Position numbers and translations under genes: made by a program. From NCBI GenBank assembly GCA_035771175.1, contig CM069605.1:21902288-21966287 (forward strand): a DNA stretch of 64,000 nt, read 5' to 3'. Within the stretch, counting starts at the first letter, position 1. The number at the start of each line of letters is the position of its first letter. Origin of the DNA: Paratinospora sagittata (Eukaryota; Streptophyta; Magnoliopsida; Ranunculales; Menispermaceae). The notes under the pieces were generated by a model, which worked only from the letters and a program-made list of their open reading frames with translations, had not been told where the DNA came from and did no database searches. This document shows, one piece after another, positions 49,377-62,621 of the stretch.

Positions 49377-50454
49377 TAAATTGGACATGGCAGATTTTTG
49401 CGTTACCTTTCGGTTAATATAGTTAAACAGATATAGTGCATAATAGATAACAATCAAAATAGAAAAAATGTAGGAAAGATAAATGAACACAGAAATGGAC
49501 ACTGAGATTTAGACTGGTACAGTTCTCCTTAAACCTATTTCTACTACCTAATCACAGCGATCAAGATTTTGCAATGCACTATTGGCTAGTCAACTTACGG
49601 GGGTGACTAAAAGTCGTATACAAAAGCCAGCACAAAGGCTTGGTTCAAAGCCTTACACTAACCAATATAATGGCTTGGTTACACGCTTACCTACACAAGG
49701 GCTTGGTTACAAAGCCATATTCTAGTTTACACAAGGGCTTGCCTTGAAAGTCACACTATAACCAACTAACGGGTGTGGTTACGAGATATACAATAGTATG
49801 GTATATTCTCGATTGACAAACACGTCAATGATACATCAAGAATACGATTGACGATGAGAAGTGTTCTACAACACTCTCAACAATATTAACCTTACACTAT
49901 TGAATGAATGGACACTACTATTCCAACCACAATGATTTAAATTATGCAATGTGTTGAAATAATTTTTCTCAAACATGCAATCCATTCAAATATATATGAT
50001 ATGAACTTAATAATCGAATGTGCACACAAGTATCTAGATATTGATACTAACAATGATATGTTTAAAGCACGATGATTAAAACTTGACGATTCTAAAAGTA
50101 TAAATGATTAAGATCAAGAATCAAACAAACCAAGTGTTGATTTATGAAATCGATTCAGTATAGAATAACTTTAACACATGAATCGAAACCACAAGATATT
50201 TATGAAACCACTAAACAAGATACTACGATATGACGACCAAAAAGGGTTTCACAAACACTATTCAAAATGAAATCAATTTTCAAAATATATGAAATTTTGG
50301 TCATTAAGCATAAGTGGAGTAAATAGTTTATCACCTTTGTCACATTCTATTGTGTTGACCATTTTGATCTTTGGCTCAAGGATGCTCAGCCTTAAATCAT
50401 GAGCATCCGCTCTAATACCACTTTTTAGCCCAGAATTATAGTCCAAGAGGGGGG
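49377..50454 (-). repeat. Satellite monomer (1078 bp), type a, last of the a/b dimers
   Basis: Deletions in the second subrepeat (near 49680) and at 50068 (about 22 bp). Primer-site motif at 50409-50420 has one change. HindIII core changed (AACCTT). Confidence 0.92.
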
Positions 50455-51501
50455 TAAATTGGACTTGGCAGATTTTTGCGTTACCTTTCAGTTAATATAG
50501 TTAAACAGATATAGTGCACAATAGGTAACAATTGAATTAAAAAAATGTAGGAAAGATAAATGGATACAGAGATTTAGAGTGGTACAGTTCTACATGAACC
50601 TTTGTCCACTTCCTAATCACTGCGATCAAGATTTTGCAATACACTATTGGCTAGTCAACTGACGGCCGTGACTTGAAGTCTTATACAAAAGCCAGCACAA
50701 AGGATTGGCTCAAAGCCTTACACTAACCAACATAAGGGCTTGGTTAGAAAGCCACACACGCTTACCTGCACAAGGGCTTGCTTAGAAAGCCATATTCTAC
50801 CTTACACAAGGGATTGCCAAGAAAGTCACACTATAACTAACTTACGGGTGCGGTTACGAGCTGTACAATAGTATGGTATATTCCCTATCGACAAACACGT
50901 CAACAATACATCAATATTAAGCTTACAATATTGAATGAATTAACATTACTATTCCAACCACAATGATTTAAATGATGCAATGTGGTGAAATAATTTTTCT
51001 CAAATATGCAATCCATTCAAATATATATGATATGAACTCAAGAAACGAATGTGCACACGTATCTCGATATTGATTCTAACAATGATATGTTTAAAACACA
51101 AGAATCAATATATAATGATGATTAAAACTTGACGATTCTAAAACTGTAAATGATTAAGATAATGAATCAAACAAACCAAGTGTTGATTTATCAAATCGAT
51201 TCAGTATAGTACAACTTTAACACATGAATCGATACCACAAGATATTTATGAAACCACTAAACAAGATACTGTGATATGACGATCAAAAAGGGTTTCACAA
51301 ACACTATTCAAAACGAAATCGACTTTCAAGATATATGAAATTTTGGTCATTAAGCATAAGGGGAGTAAATAGGTTATCACCTAAGTCACATTCCATGGTG
51401 TTCACCATTTTGTTCTTTGGCTCAAAGATGTTAAGCCTTAAATCATGAGCATCCGCTCTGATACCACTTGCTAGCCCAGTATTATAGTCCTAGAGGGGGG
51501 G
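50455..51501 (-). repeat. Satellite monomer (1047 bp), type c
   Basis: About 43 bp lost near 50915, from ACATCAA straight to TATTAAGCTTAC. Primer-site motif perfect at 51455-51466. Confidence 0.92.
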
Positions 51502-52591
51502 TAAATTGGACTTGGCAGATTTTTGCGTTACTTTTCGGTTAATATAGTTAAACAGATATAGTGCACAATAGGTAACAATCAAAATAAAAAAAATGTAGGA
51601 AAGATAAATGGACATAGAGATTTTGAGTGGTACTGTTCTTCTTGAACCTATGTCCACTACCTAATCACTGCGATCGAGATTTTGCAATACACTATTGGCG
51701 AGTCAACTTACGGGCATGACTTGCAGTCGTTTACAAAGGCAACACAAAGGCTTGGGTCAAAGCCTTACACTAAGCAACATAAAGGCTTGGTTTCAAAGCC
51801 ACACTCGCTTACCTACACAAGGGCTTGGTTAGAAAGCCATATTCAAGCGTACACAAGGGCTTGCCTAGAAAGTCACACTATTACCAACTTATGGATGTGG
51901 TTACGAGCTATACAATAGTATGGTATATTTCCTATTGACAAACACGTCAACGATACATCAAGATTACGAATGACGATGAGAAGTGTTCTACAACACTCTC
52001 AACAATATTAAGCTTACAATATTGAATGAATTAACACTACTATTCAACCACAATGATTTAAATGATGCAATGTGTTGAAATAATTTTTCTAGAATCTGCA
52101 ATCCATTCAAATATAAATGATATGAACTCAAGAATCGATTGTGCACACGTATCTAGATATTGATTCTAACAATGATATGTTTAAAACACTAGAATCAATA
52201 TATAATGATGATTAAAACTTGACGATTCTAAAAGTATAAATGATTAAGATCAAGAATCAAACAAACGAAGTGTTGATTTATGTAATCGATTCAGTATAGT
52301 ATAACTTTAACACATGAATCGATACCAGAAGATATTTATGAAACCACTAAACAAGATACTGTGATATGACGATCAAAAATAGTTTCACAAATACTATTCA
52401 AAACGAAATCAATTTTCAAGATATATGAAATTTTGGTCATTAAGCATAAGTGGAGTCAATAGGTTATCACCTAAGTGACATTCTATGGTGTTGACCATTT
52501 TGATCTTTGGCTCAAGGATGTTAAGCCTTAAATCATGAGCATCCGCTCTTATACCACTTGCTAGCCCAGTATTATAGTCCAAGAGGGGGGG
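51502..52591 (-). repeat. Satellite monomer (1090 bp), type c
   Basis: More diverged first subrepeat (CAGTCGTTTACAAAGGC). Primer-site motif at 52545-52556 has one change (G to T). Confidence 0.92.
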
Positions 52592-53656
52592 TAAATTGGA
52601 CTTGGCAGATTTTTGCGTTACCCTTCAGTTAATATAGTTAAACAGATATAGTGCACAATAAGGTAACAATTAAAACAAAAAAGCTGTAGGAAAGATAAAT
52701 GGACACAAAGATTTAGAGTGGAACAGTTTTCCTTGAACCTATGTCCGCTACCTAATCGCTGCGATCAAGATTTTACAATACACTATTGGCTAGTCAACTT
52801 GCGGGCGTGACTAAAAGTCGTATACAAAAGCCAGCACAAAGGCTTGGTTCGAAGCCTTACACTAATCAATATAAGGGCTTGGTTACAAAGCCACACACGC
52901 TTACCTACACAAGGGCTTGGTTAGAAAGCCATATTCTAGCCTACACAAGGGCTTGCCTAGAAAGTCACACTATAACCAACTTACAGGTGTGGTTACGTGC
53001 TATACAATTGCATGGTATATTCCCGATGGACAAACATGTTAGTGATACCTCAAGATTATGAATGACGATGAGAAGTGTTCTACAACACTCTCAACAATAT
53101 TAAGGTTACAACCACAATGATTTAATTGGTGGAATGTGTTGTAATATTTTTTATCAAATATGCAATGCATTCAAATATATATGATTTGAACTCAAGAATC
53201 GAATGTGCACACGAATCTAGATATTGATTCTAACAATGATATGTTTAACGCACAAGAATCAATATATAATGATGATTAAAACATGACGATTCTAAAAGTG
53301 TAAATGATAAAGATCAAGAATCAAACAAACCAAGTGTTCATTTTTGAAATCGAATCAATATAGTATAACTCTAACACATGAATCGATACCACAAGATAAT
53401 TATGAAACCAGTAAACAAGATACTGTGATATGACGATCAAAAAGGGTTTCACAAACACTATTTAAAACAAAATGAATTTTCAAGATATATGAAATTTTGG
53501 TCATTAAGCATAAGTGGAGTAAATAGGTTATCACCTAAGTCACATTCCATGGTGTCGACCATTTTGATCTTTGGCTCAAGGATGTTAAGCCTTAAATCAT
53601 GAGCATCCGCTCTGATACCACTTTTTAGCCCAGTACTATAGTCCAAGAGGGGGGGG
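52592..53656 (-). repeat. Satellite monomer (1065 bp), type c with shared patch
   Basis: About 40 bp lost near 53106. The distal 53212-53612 is near-identical to 44187-44589. Primer-site motif perfect at 53609-53620. Ends in an unusually long G-run (9). Confidence 0.92.
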
Positions 53657-54698
53657 GAAATTGGACTTGGCAGATTTTTGCATTACCTTTCAATTAAATG
53701 TTGGAAAGATAAATGGACACAGAGATTTAGAGTGGTACAATTCTCCTTGAACATATGTCCACTACCTTATCACTGCGTTAAGGATTTTGCACTACACTAT
53801 TGGCTAGTCAACTTACGGGAGTGACTAGAAGTCGTATACAAAAGCCAACACACAGGCTTGGCTGAAAGCCTTACACTAACCAACATAAGGGCTTGGTTAG
53901 AAAGCCACACACGCTTAACTACACAAGGGCCTGGTTAGAAAGCCATATTCTATCCTACACAAGGGCTTGCCTAGAAAGTCACACTATAACCAACTAACTG
54001 GTGTGGTTATGATATATACAATAGTATGGTATATTCCCTATTGACAAACACGTCAACAATACATCAAGATTACGAATAACGATGAGAAGTACTCTACAAT
54101 ACTCTCAACAATATTAAGCTTACAATATTGAATGAATTAACACAACTATTCCAACCACAATGATTTAAATGATGCAATGTGTTGAAATAATTTTTCTCAA
54201 ATAAGCAATCCATTCAAATATATATGATATGAACTGAAGAATCGAATGTGCGCACATATCTGGATATTGATTCTAACAATGATATGTTTAAAGCACAAGA
54301 ATCAATATATAATGAGGATTAAAACTTGGCGATTCTAAAAGTGTAAATGATTAAGATCAAGAATCAAACAAACCAAGTGTTGATTTATAAAATCGATTCA
54401 GTATAGTATAACTTTAACACATGAATCGATACCACAAGATATTTATGAAACCACTAAACAAGATACTCTGAAATGACGATAAAAAATGGTTTCGCAAACA
54501 CTATTCAAAACGAAATCAATTTTCAAGATATACGAAATTTCGGTCATTAAGCATAAGTGGAGTAAATAGGTTATCACCTAAGTCACATTCTTTGGTATTG
54601 ACCATTTTGACCTTTGGCTCAAGGATGCTAAGCGTTAAATCATGAGCATCCGCTCTGATACCACTTGCTAGCCCAGTACTGTAGTCCAAGAGGGGGGG
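53657..54698 (-). repeat. Satellite monomer (1042 bp), type c
   Basis: Lacks about 60 bp of the U5-like segment near 53695 (TTTCAATTAAATGTTGGAAAG). Primer-site motif perfect at 54652-54663. Confidence 0.92.
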
Positions 54699-55762
54699 TA
54701 ATTTGGACTTGGCAGATTTTTACGTTACCTTTCGGTTAATATAGTTAAACAGATATAGTGTACAATAAAGGAATAATCAAAATAAAAAAATATAAAGGAA
54801 AGATAAATGGACGTAGAGATTTAGAGTGGTACTAATCTCCTTGAACATATGTCCACTACCTAATCACTACGATAAGGATTTTGCAAGACACTATTGGCTA
54901 GTCAAATTACGGGCGTGACTAAAGTCATATACTAAAGCCAGCACAAAGGCTTGGCTCAAAGCCTTACACTAACCAACATAAGGGTTTGGTTAGAAAGCCA
55001 CACACGCTTAACTACACAAGGGCATGGTTAGAAAGCCATATTCTAGCCTACACAAGGGTTTGCCTAGAAAGTCACACTATAACCAACTTACGGGTGTGGT
55101 TACGAGCTATACAATAGTATGGTATATTCCCGATTGACAAACACGTCAACGATACATCAAGATTACGAATGACGATGAGAAGTGTTCTACAACACTCTCA
55201 ACAATATTAAGCCTACAATATTGAATGAATTAACACTACTATTCCAACCACAATGATTTAAATGATGCAATGTGTTGAAATATTTTTTCTCAAATATGCA
55301 ATCCATTCAAATATATACGAGACGAACTCAAGAATCGAACAATGATTTGTTTAAAGCACAAGAATCAATATATAATGATGTTTAAAACTTGACGATTCTA
55401 AAGCTGTAAATGACTAAGATCAAGAATCAAACAAACCAAGTGTTGATTTTTGAAATCGATTCAGTATAGTATAACTTTAACACATGAATCGATACCACAA
55501 GATATTTATGAAACCACTAAACAAGATTCTATGATATGACGATCAAAAAGGGTTTCACAAATACTATTCAAAACGAAATCAATTTTCAAGATATATGAAA
55601 TTTTGGTCATTAAGCATAAGTGGAGTAAATAGGTTATCACCTAAGTCACATTCTTTGGTATTGACCATTTTGATCTTTGGCTCAAGGATGCTAAGCCTTA
55701 AATCATGAGCATCCACTCTGATACCACTTGCTAGCCCAGTATTGTAGTCCAAGAGGGGGGGG
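54699..55762 (-). repeat. Satellite monomer (1064 bp), type c
   Basis: About 30 bp lost near 55335, between the first CAAGAATC motif and ACAATGAT. HindIII core changed (AAGCCT). Primer-site motif at 55715-55726 has one change. Confidence 0.92.
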
Positions 55763-56855
55763 TAAATTGTACTTCGCAGAGTTTTATGTTACCTTTCGGT
55801 TAATATAGTTAAACAAATATAGTGCACAATAAGGTAACAATCAAAATAAAAAAAAATGTAGGAAAGATAAATGGACACAGAGATTTAGAGTAGTACAGTG
55901 CTCCATGAACCTATGTCCATTACCTAATCACTGCGATCAAGATTTTGCAATACGCTATTGGCTAGTAAACTTACGGGCGTGACTAGAGGTCGTATACAAA
56001 AGCTAGCACAAAGGCTGGGCTCAAAACCTTGCACTAACCAACATATAGGCTTGGTTAGAAAGCAACACACGCTTACCTACACAAGGGCCTGGTTCGAAAG
56101 CCATATTCTAGCCTACACAAAGGTTTGCCTAGAAAGTCACACTATAACCAACTTACGGGTGTGGTTACGAGCTATACAATAGTATGGTATATTCCGGATT
56201 GACAAACACGTCAACGATACATCAAGATTACGAATGACGATGAGAAGTGTTCTACAGCACTCTCAACAATATTAAGCTTACAATATTGAATGAATTACCA
56301 CTACTATTCCAACCACAATGATTTAAATCATGCAATGTGTTGAAATATTTTTTCTCAAATATGCAATCCATTCAAATATATATGATACGAACTCAAGAAT
56401 CGAATGTGCACACGTATCAAGTTATTGATTATAACAATGATATGTTTAAAGCACAAAAATCAATATATAATAAGGATTAAAACTTGACGATTCTAAAAGT
56501 GTAAATGATTAAGATCAAGAATCAAACAAACCAAGTGTTGATTTATGTAATCGATTCAGTATAATATAACTTTAACACATGAATCGATACAACAAGATAT
56601 TTATGAAACCACTAAACAAGATACTATTGTATGACGATCAAAAAGGGTTTCACAAACACTGTTCAAAACGAAATCAATTTTCAAGATATACGAAATTTTG
56701 GTCATTAGGCATAAGTGCAGTAAATAGGTTATCACCTAAGTCACATTCTATGGTGTTGATCATTTTGATCTTTGGCTCAAGGATGCTATGCCTTAAATCA
56801 AGAGCATCCGCTCTGATACCACTTGCTAGGCCAATATTGTAGTCTAAGAGGGGGG
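55763..56855 (-). repeat. Satellite monomer (1093 bp), type c
   Basis: Primer-site motif perfect at 56810-56821. Subrepeats relatively diverged (AAGGCTGGGCTCAAAACC). Confidence 0.92.
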
Positions 56856-57951
56856 TTAATTGGACTTGGCAGATTTTTACGTTACCTGTCGGTTAATATA
56901 GTTAAACAGATATAGTGCACAATAAAGGAATAATAAAAAGAAAATAAAAAAGTAAAGGAACGATAAATGGACATGGAGATTTAGAGTGGTATAGTTCTCC
57001 TTGAGCATATGCCCACTACCTAATCACTGCGATCAACATTTTGCAATACACTATTGGCTAGTCAACTTACGGGCGTGACTAGAAGTCGTATACAAAAGTC
57101 AGAACAAAGGCTTGGCTCAAAGCCTTACACTAACCAACATAAGGGATTGGTTAGAAAGCCACACAGGCTTACCTACACAAAGGCTTGGTTAGAAAGCCTT
57201 ATTCTAGCCTACACAAGGGCTTCCCTAGAAAGTAAGACTATAACTAACTTACGGGTGTGGTTACGAGCTATACAATAGTATGGTATATTCTCGATTGACA
57301 ACACGTCAACGATACATCAAGATTACAAATGGCGAATGAAAGTGTTTTACAACACTCTCAACAATAATAAGCTTACAATATTGAATGAATTAATACTACT
57401 ATTCCAATCACAATGATTTAAATGATGCAATGTGTTTAAATAATTTTTCTTAAATATGCAATCCATTCAAATATATGTGATATAAACTCAAGAATCGAAT
57501 GTGCACAGGTATCTAGATATTGATTCTAACAATGATATGTTTAAAGCACAAGAATCAATATATAATGATGATTAAAACTTGACGATTCTAAAAGTGTAAA
57601 TGATTAAGATCAAGAATCAAACAAACCAAGTGTTGATTTATGTAAACGATTCAATATAGTATAACTTTACCACATGAATCGATACCACAAGATATTTATG
57701 AAACCACTCAACAAGATACTCTGATATGATGATCAAAAAGGGTTTCACAAACACTATTCAAAACGAAATATATTTTCAAGATGTATGAAATTTTGGTTAT
57801 TAAGCGTAAGTGGAGTAAATTGGATATCACGTAAGTCACATTCTATGGTGTTGACCGTTTTGATCTTTGGCTCAAGGATGTTAAGCTTTAAATCATGGGC
57901 ATCCGCTCTTATACCACTTGCTAGCCCAGTATTATAGTCCAAGAGGGGGGC
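56856..57951 (-). repeat. Satellite monomer (1096 bp), type c
   Basis: The AT-rich segment after the LTR landmark is expanded (AATAATAAAAAGAAAATAAA). Primer-site motif at 57905-57916 has one change. Confidence 0.92.
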
Positions 57952-59010
57952 TAAATTGGACTTAACAGATTTTTGCGTTACCTTTCTGTAAATATAGTAA
58001 AACAGATATAGTGCACAAAAGGTTACAATCAAAATAAAAAAAAAGTAAAAAAGATAAACGGACACAGAGATTTTGAGTGGTACAGTTCTCCTTGAACCTT
58101 TGTCCACTACCTAATCACCGCTATTAAGATTTTGCAATACACTAATGGCCAGTCAACTTATGGGCATGACTAGAAGTCGGATACAAAAGCCATCACAAAG
58201 GCTTGGCTTAAAGCCTTACACTGACCAACATAAGGGCTTCGTTAGAAAGCCACACACGCTCACCTGCACAAAGGCTTGGTTAGAAAGCCATATTCTAGCC
58301 TACAGAAGGGCTTGCCTAGAAAGTAACACTATAACCAACTAACGGGTGTGATTACGAGCTATATATTAGTATGGTATATTACCTATTGACAAACACGTCA
58401 ACAATACATCTAGATCACGAATGACGATGAGAGGTGTTCTACAACACTCTCAACAATATTAACCTTACACTATTGAATGAATTAACACTACCATTCCAAC
58501 CACAATGATTTAAATGATGCAACGTGTTGAAATAATTTTTCTCAAATATGCAATCCATTCAAATATATATGATATTAACTCAAGAATTGAATGTGCACTC
58601 GAATATAGATATTGATTCTAACAATGACATGTTTAAAGCACAAGAATCAACATATAATGATGATTAAAACTTGACGATTCTAAAACTGTAAAAGATTAAG
58701 ACCAAGAAACAAACAATCCAAGTGTTGATTTATGAAATCGATACCACAAGATATTTATGAAACCACTAAACAAGATACTGTGATATGACGATCAAAAAGG
58801 GTTTCACAAACACTATTCAAAACGAAATCAATTTTCAAGATATATGAAATTTTGGTCATTAAGCATAGGTGGAGTAAATAGGTTATCAACTAAGTCACAT
58901 TCTATGGTGTTGACCATTTTGATCTTTGGCTCGAGGATGTTAAGCCATAAATCATGAGCATCCACTCTGATACCACTTGGTAGCCCAGTATTGTTGTCCA
59001 CGAGGGGGGG
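57952..59010 (-). repeat. Satellite monomer (1059 bp), type c
   Basis: About 40 bp lost near 58740, joining the two ATCGAT motifs. HindIII core changed (AACCTT). Primer-site motif near 58970 has one change. Confidence 0.92.
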
Positions 59011-60105
59011 GATATTGGACTTAGCAGATTTTTGCGTTACCTTTCGGTTTACAAAGTTAAATAGATATAGTGCACAATAAGGGAGCAATCAAAATAAAAA
59101 AAAAATATAGGAAAGATAAATGGACACAGAAATTTAGAGTGGTACAGTTCTCCTTGAACATATGTCCACTACCTAATCACTGTGATCAAGATTTTGCAAT
59201 ACACTATTGGCTAGTCAACTTACGGGCGTGACTAGAAGTCATATACAAAAGATAGCACAAAGGCTTGGCTCAAAGCCTTACACTAACCAACATAAGGGCT
59301 TGGTTAGAGAGCCACCCATGCTTACCTACACAAGGGCTTGGTTAGAAGGCCATATTCTAGCCGACACAAGGGCTTGCCCAGAAAGTCATACTATAACCAA
59401 CTTACTGGTGTGGTTACGAGCTATACAACAGTATGGTATATTCCCTATTGACAAACACGTCAACGATACATCAAAATTACGAATGACGATGAGAAGTGTT
59501 CTACAACACTATCAACAATATTAAGCTTACAATATTGAATGAATTAACACTACAATTCCAACCATAATCATTTAAATGATGCAATGTGTTGGAATAATTT
59601 TTCGGAAATATGCAAACCATTAAAATATATATGATATGAACTCAAGAATCGAATGTGCACACGTATCTAGATATTGATTCTAACAATGATATGTTTAAAG
59701 CACAAGAATCAAAATATAATAATGATTAAAACTTGACGATTCTAAAGGTGTAAAATGATTAAGATCAAGAATCAAACAACCCAAGTGTTGATTTATGTAA
59801 TCGATTAATATAGTATACCTTTAACACATGAATCGATACCACGAGATATTTATGAAACCACTGAACAAGATACTGTGATATGACGATCAAAAAGGGTTTC
59901 ACAAACACTATTCAAAACAAAATCAATTGTCAAGATATATGAAATTTTGGTCATTAAGCATAAGTGGAGTAAATAGGTTATCACCTAAGTCACATTCTAT
60001 GGTGTTGACCATTTTGATCTTTGGATCAAGGATGTTACGCCTTAAATCATGAGCATCCTCTCTAATACCACTTGTTAGCCCAGTATTATAGTCCAAGAGG
60101 GCGCG
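59011..60105 (-). repeat. Satellite monomer (1095 bp), type c
   Basis: Primer-site motif near 60060 carries two changes, the most degenerate in the array. The G-run is interrupted (GGGCGCG). Confidence 0.92.
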
Positions 60106-61144
60106 TAAATTGGACTTGGCAGATTTTTGCGTCACCTTTCGGTTAATATAGTTAAATAGATATAATACATAATAAGTTACAATCAAAATTAAAAAAATGT
60201 AGGAAAGATAAATGAACACAGAGACTTAGAGTGGTACAGTTGTCTTTAAACCTATGTCAACTACCTAATCACTACGCTCAAGATTTGCAAGACACTATTG
60301 GCTAGTCAACTTACGGGCGTGATTAGAAGTTGTATACAAAAACCAGCACAAAGGCTTGGCTCAAAGCCTTACACTTACCAACATAAGGGCTTGGTTAGAA
60401 AGCCACACACGCTTACCTACGCAAGGGCATGGTTAGAAAGCCATATTTTAGCTTACACAAGGGCTTGCCTTGAAAGTCACAGTATAACCAACTTACGGGT
60501 GTGGGTACGAGCTATACAATAGTATGGTATATTCCCAATTGAAAAACACGTCAACGATACATCAAGATTACGAATGACGATGAGAAGTGTTCTACAACAC
60601 TCTCAACAATATTAAGCTTACAATATTGAATGAATTAACACTATTATTTCAACCACAATGATTTAAATGATGCAATGTGTTGAAATATTTTTTGTCAAAT
60701 ATGCAATCCATTCAAATATATATGATATGAACTCAAGAATCGAATGTGCACACGTATGTAGATATTGATTCTAACAATGATATGTTTAAAGCACAAGAAT
60801 CAATATTTAATGATGATTAAAATTTGACGATTGTAAAAGTGTAAATGATTAAGATCAAGAATCAAACAAACCAAGTGTTGATTTATTAATTGATTCAATA
60901 TAGTATAACATTAACCCATGAATCGATACAACAAGATATTTATGAAACCGCTAAACAAGATACTTTGATATGACGATCAAAAAGGGTTTCACAAACACTA
61001 TTCAAAATGAAATCAATTTTCAAGTTATATGAAATTTTGGTCATTAAGCATAAGTGGGGTAAATAGGTTATCACCTAAGTCACCTTCTATGGTGTTGACC
61101 ATTTTGATCTTTGGCTCGAGGATGTTACGCCTTAAATCATGGGC
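60106..61144 (-). repeat. Last satellite monomer, truncated by family B LTR
   Basis: Complete until the leader region (CCTTAAATCATGGGC), then replaced at about 61145 by family B LTR sequence. The primer site and LTR end are therefore missing. Confidence 0.9.
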
Positions 61145-61437
61145 ACCTCTCAACTCCCATCGAGGCCTTGGATTCTCTCGCAGGCAAGGCCCTCAAGATA
61201 TAACTACTCCTTTGCCCTTATTCGGGACAGAAAGACCTGAAAGAGGAAAATGAGGGTGAGCCAACGGTGCCCAGTGAATAGAATTCAAATATGCTATCAA
61301 TACTCATCAATAAATATCATCTACGCATGTCAATGTGTAGCATGATTAAAAGCTCATAACATATAGATATCAAGCATTTATAATAAGTTCGATGCAAGTA
61401 AAAGCTTATCAATTTGGATCCACATTCCACATGCATT

Positions 61438-61551
61438 GGGTTACTAGTGCACGTCTATTTCACCGTACCGTTGATCCCAATCATGTTTTATTTGGGGTTA
61501 CTAGTGCACGTCTATTTCACCGTACCGTTGACCCCAATCATTTCCTTTCCT
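61438..61551. repeat. 57-bp tandem duplication in LTR copy 4
   Basis: GGGTTACTAGTGCACGTCTA occurs at 61438 and 61495, each followed by a CACCGTACCGTTGA stretch. Equivalent to the duplication at 26662 in the main copy. Confidence 0.85.
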
Positions 61552-62621
61552 AAAACCCCCCTATAACAATGTTAAGTCCCCCTATTAGCCAGATAGATGG
61601 GCCCAACCAAAGTCATAAGGTTTTCTCAAATCAATGCATCATTCAAAACATTAGAACACATTCATGCTTTCAACATACAATATATATAAGTGATATGATG
61701 ACGTAAAAGATATAATCATAAATGAAGTCTACTCACAACCAAGCCTCGCGAGAGTATTTAACCACACAAGACCACCAAACCGAATCAACCCAATCAAGAT
61801 TCTGAAACATACATCAATATCCTACCATACATCAATTTCTATGCTCAATCATATAGACATTACACATCAACCCTAAATCAGCCCACATATAAACAATAGG
61901 CCTAAATCCCATCTAATCCCATCATTCAACTCAAATCACATGACTTAGGCCTCTAATGCATAGTTCTCATTCATAAACCATTCTATTAATCAAAAATACT
62001 GATTTTCAATTCCTTAAGCATATAAACATGCCCAAATTGGGTCCCTTGATCACAAGTAGGCCTAACCCATGATATGGTCACAACCACCAAATCAGTAGTA
62101 TAATCAACCTTAATCATGCTTAATTAAACATAAGTTGCATCAATTCAATGATTCTAGGCCAAAAGCATCAAAAGCCCTAAAATATGAAAATTTTCATACT
62201 TAGGCCATATTGCCGATTTACATTAGGTCACCATGTTCAGCCATGTATATCACTAATTTTGCATCATGGGTTCATCAACAATGGCAACTAGGTCAACATA
62301 GTTGACATGCAAGCTATTTGGAAAGGTCTAAGTTCATATTCTAAATTTAGGTCTAATACAAGCAACCCTACCAATTCTTCATTTAATATTCTGTTCAGAT
62401 GTATCAATGAACCAACAGAAATATGTAATCACAAAATAAATCGTACAGATTGAAGTATGTGAAGAAACAAACCTTTTGTCCAAATATCAGCCCAATCCAA
62501 CGGTGGACCGAAAAGATAAGTATATTTGATGAACAAGTCTCTAATTAGACAATTTCTCCTTTCCTGCTGCAAATACTCAAACTCAGATGACTATATCACA
62601 CAAAATACTGAACACAAAACA

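Larger units (their letters stand above)
35738..50454. repeat. Higher-order dimer domain (alternating a/b monomers)
   Basis: Thirteen successive monomers alternate a, b, a, b ... a. Type a: GTAAATTGGACTTGGCAG start, GAACACAGAAATGGACACTG, AGATATACTATAGTATGG. Type b: AAAATTGGACTTGACAG start, ATGGACGCAGAGATTTAG, GGTGTCGTTACGAGC. The dimer period is about 2.19 kb. The 4.5-kb duplicons contain two dimers each. Confidence 0.85.
29017..61144 (-). repeat. Tandem satellite array, main block (~32 kb, ~29 monomers)
   Basis: An unbroken head-to-tail array of about 1.05-1.10 kb monomers, all in one orientation. On the minus strand each monomer contains, in order: six degenerate 36-bp subrepeats; a CCAAT string; a copia-like R motif (CTCTAAATCTCTGTGTC); about 160 bp ending in a C-run and CTCTTGGAC; an LTR-like terminus GCTAGCA; AG; primer site TGGTATCAGAGC; a leader; an ATG frame of about 29 codons; about 300 bp with three CAAGAATC-type motifs spaced about 62 bp; and a short inverted repeat around AAGCTT. 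No genes lie in this stretch; the 60-118-codon open frames seen in most monomers start with TTG or GTG and exist because the monomers are homologous. Confidence 0.95.

Noticed and set aside
55500..55530. Second primer-site-like string TGGTATCGATTC in the distal monomer
   Set aside because: It shares only TGGTATC with the true motif, has no LTR terminus beside it, and the rest does not match the initiator tRNA end.
32474..61144. CRISPR array or other prokaryotic repeat system
   Set aside because: The repeat unit is about 1.1 kb with no unique spacers, and the context is plant LTR retrotransposons.
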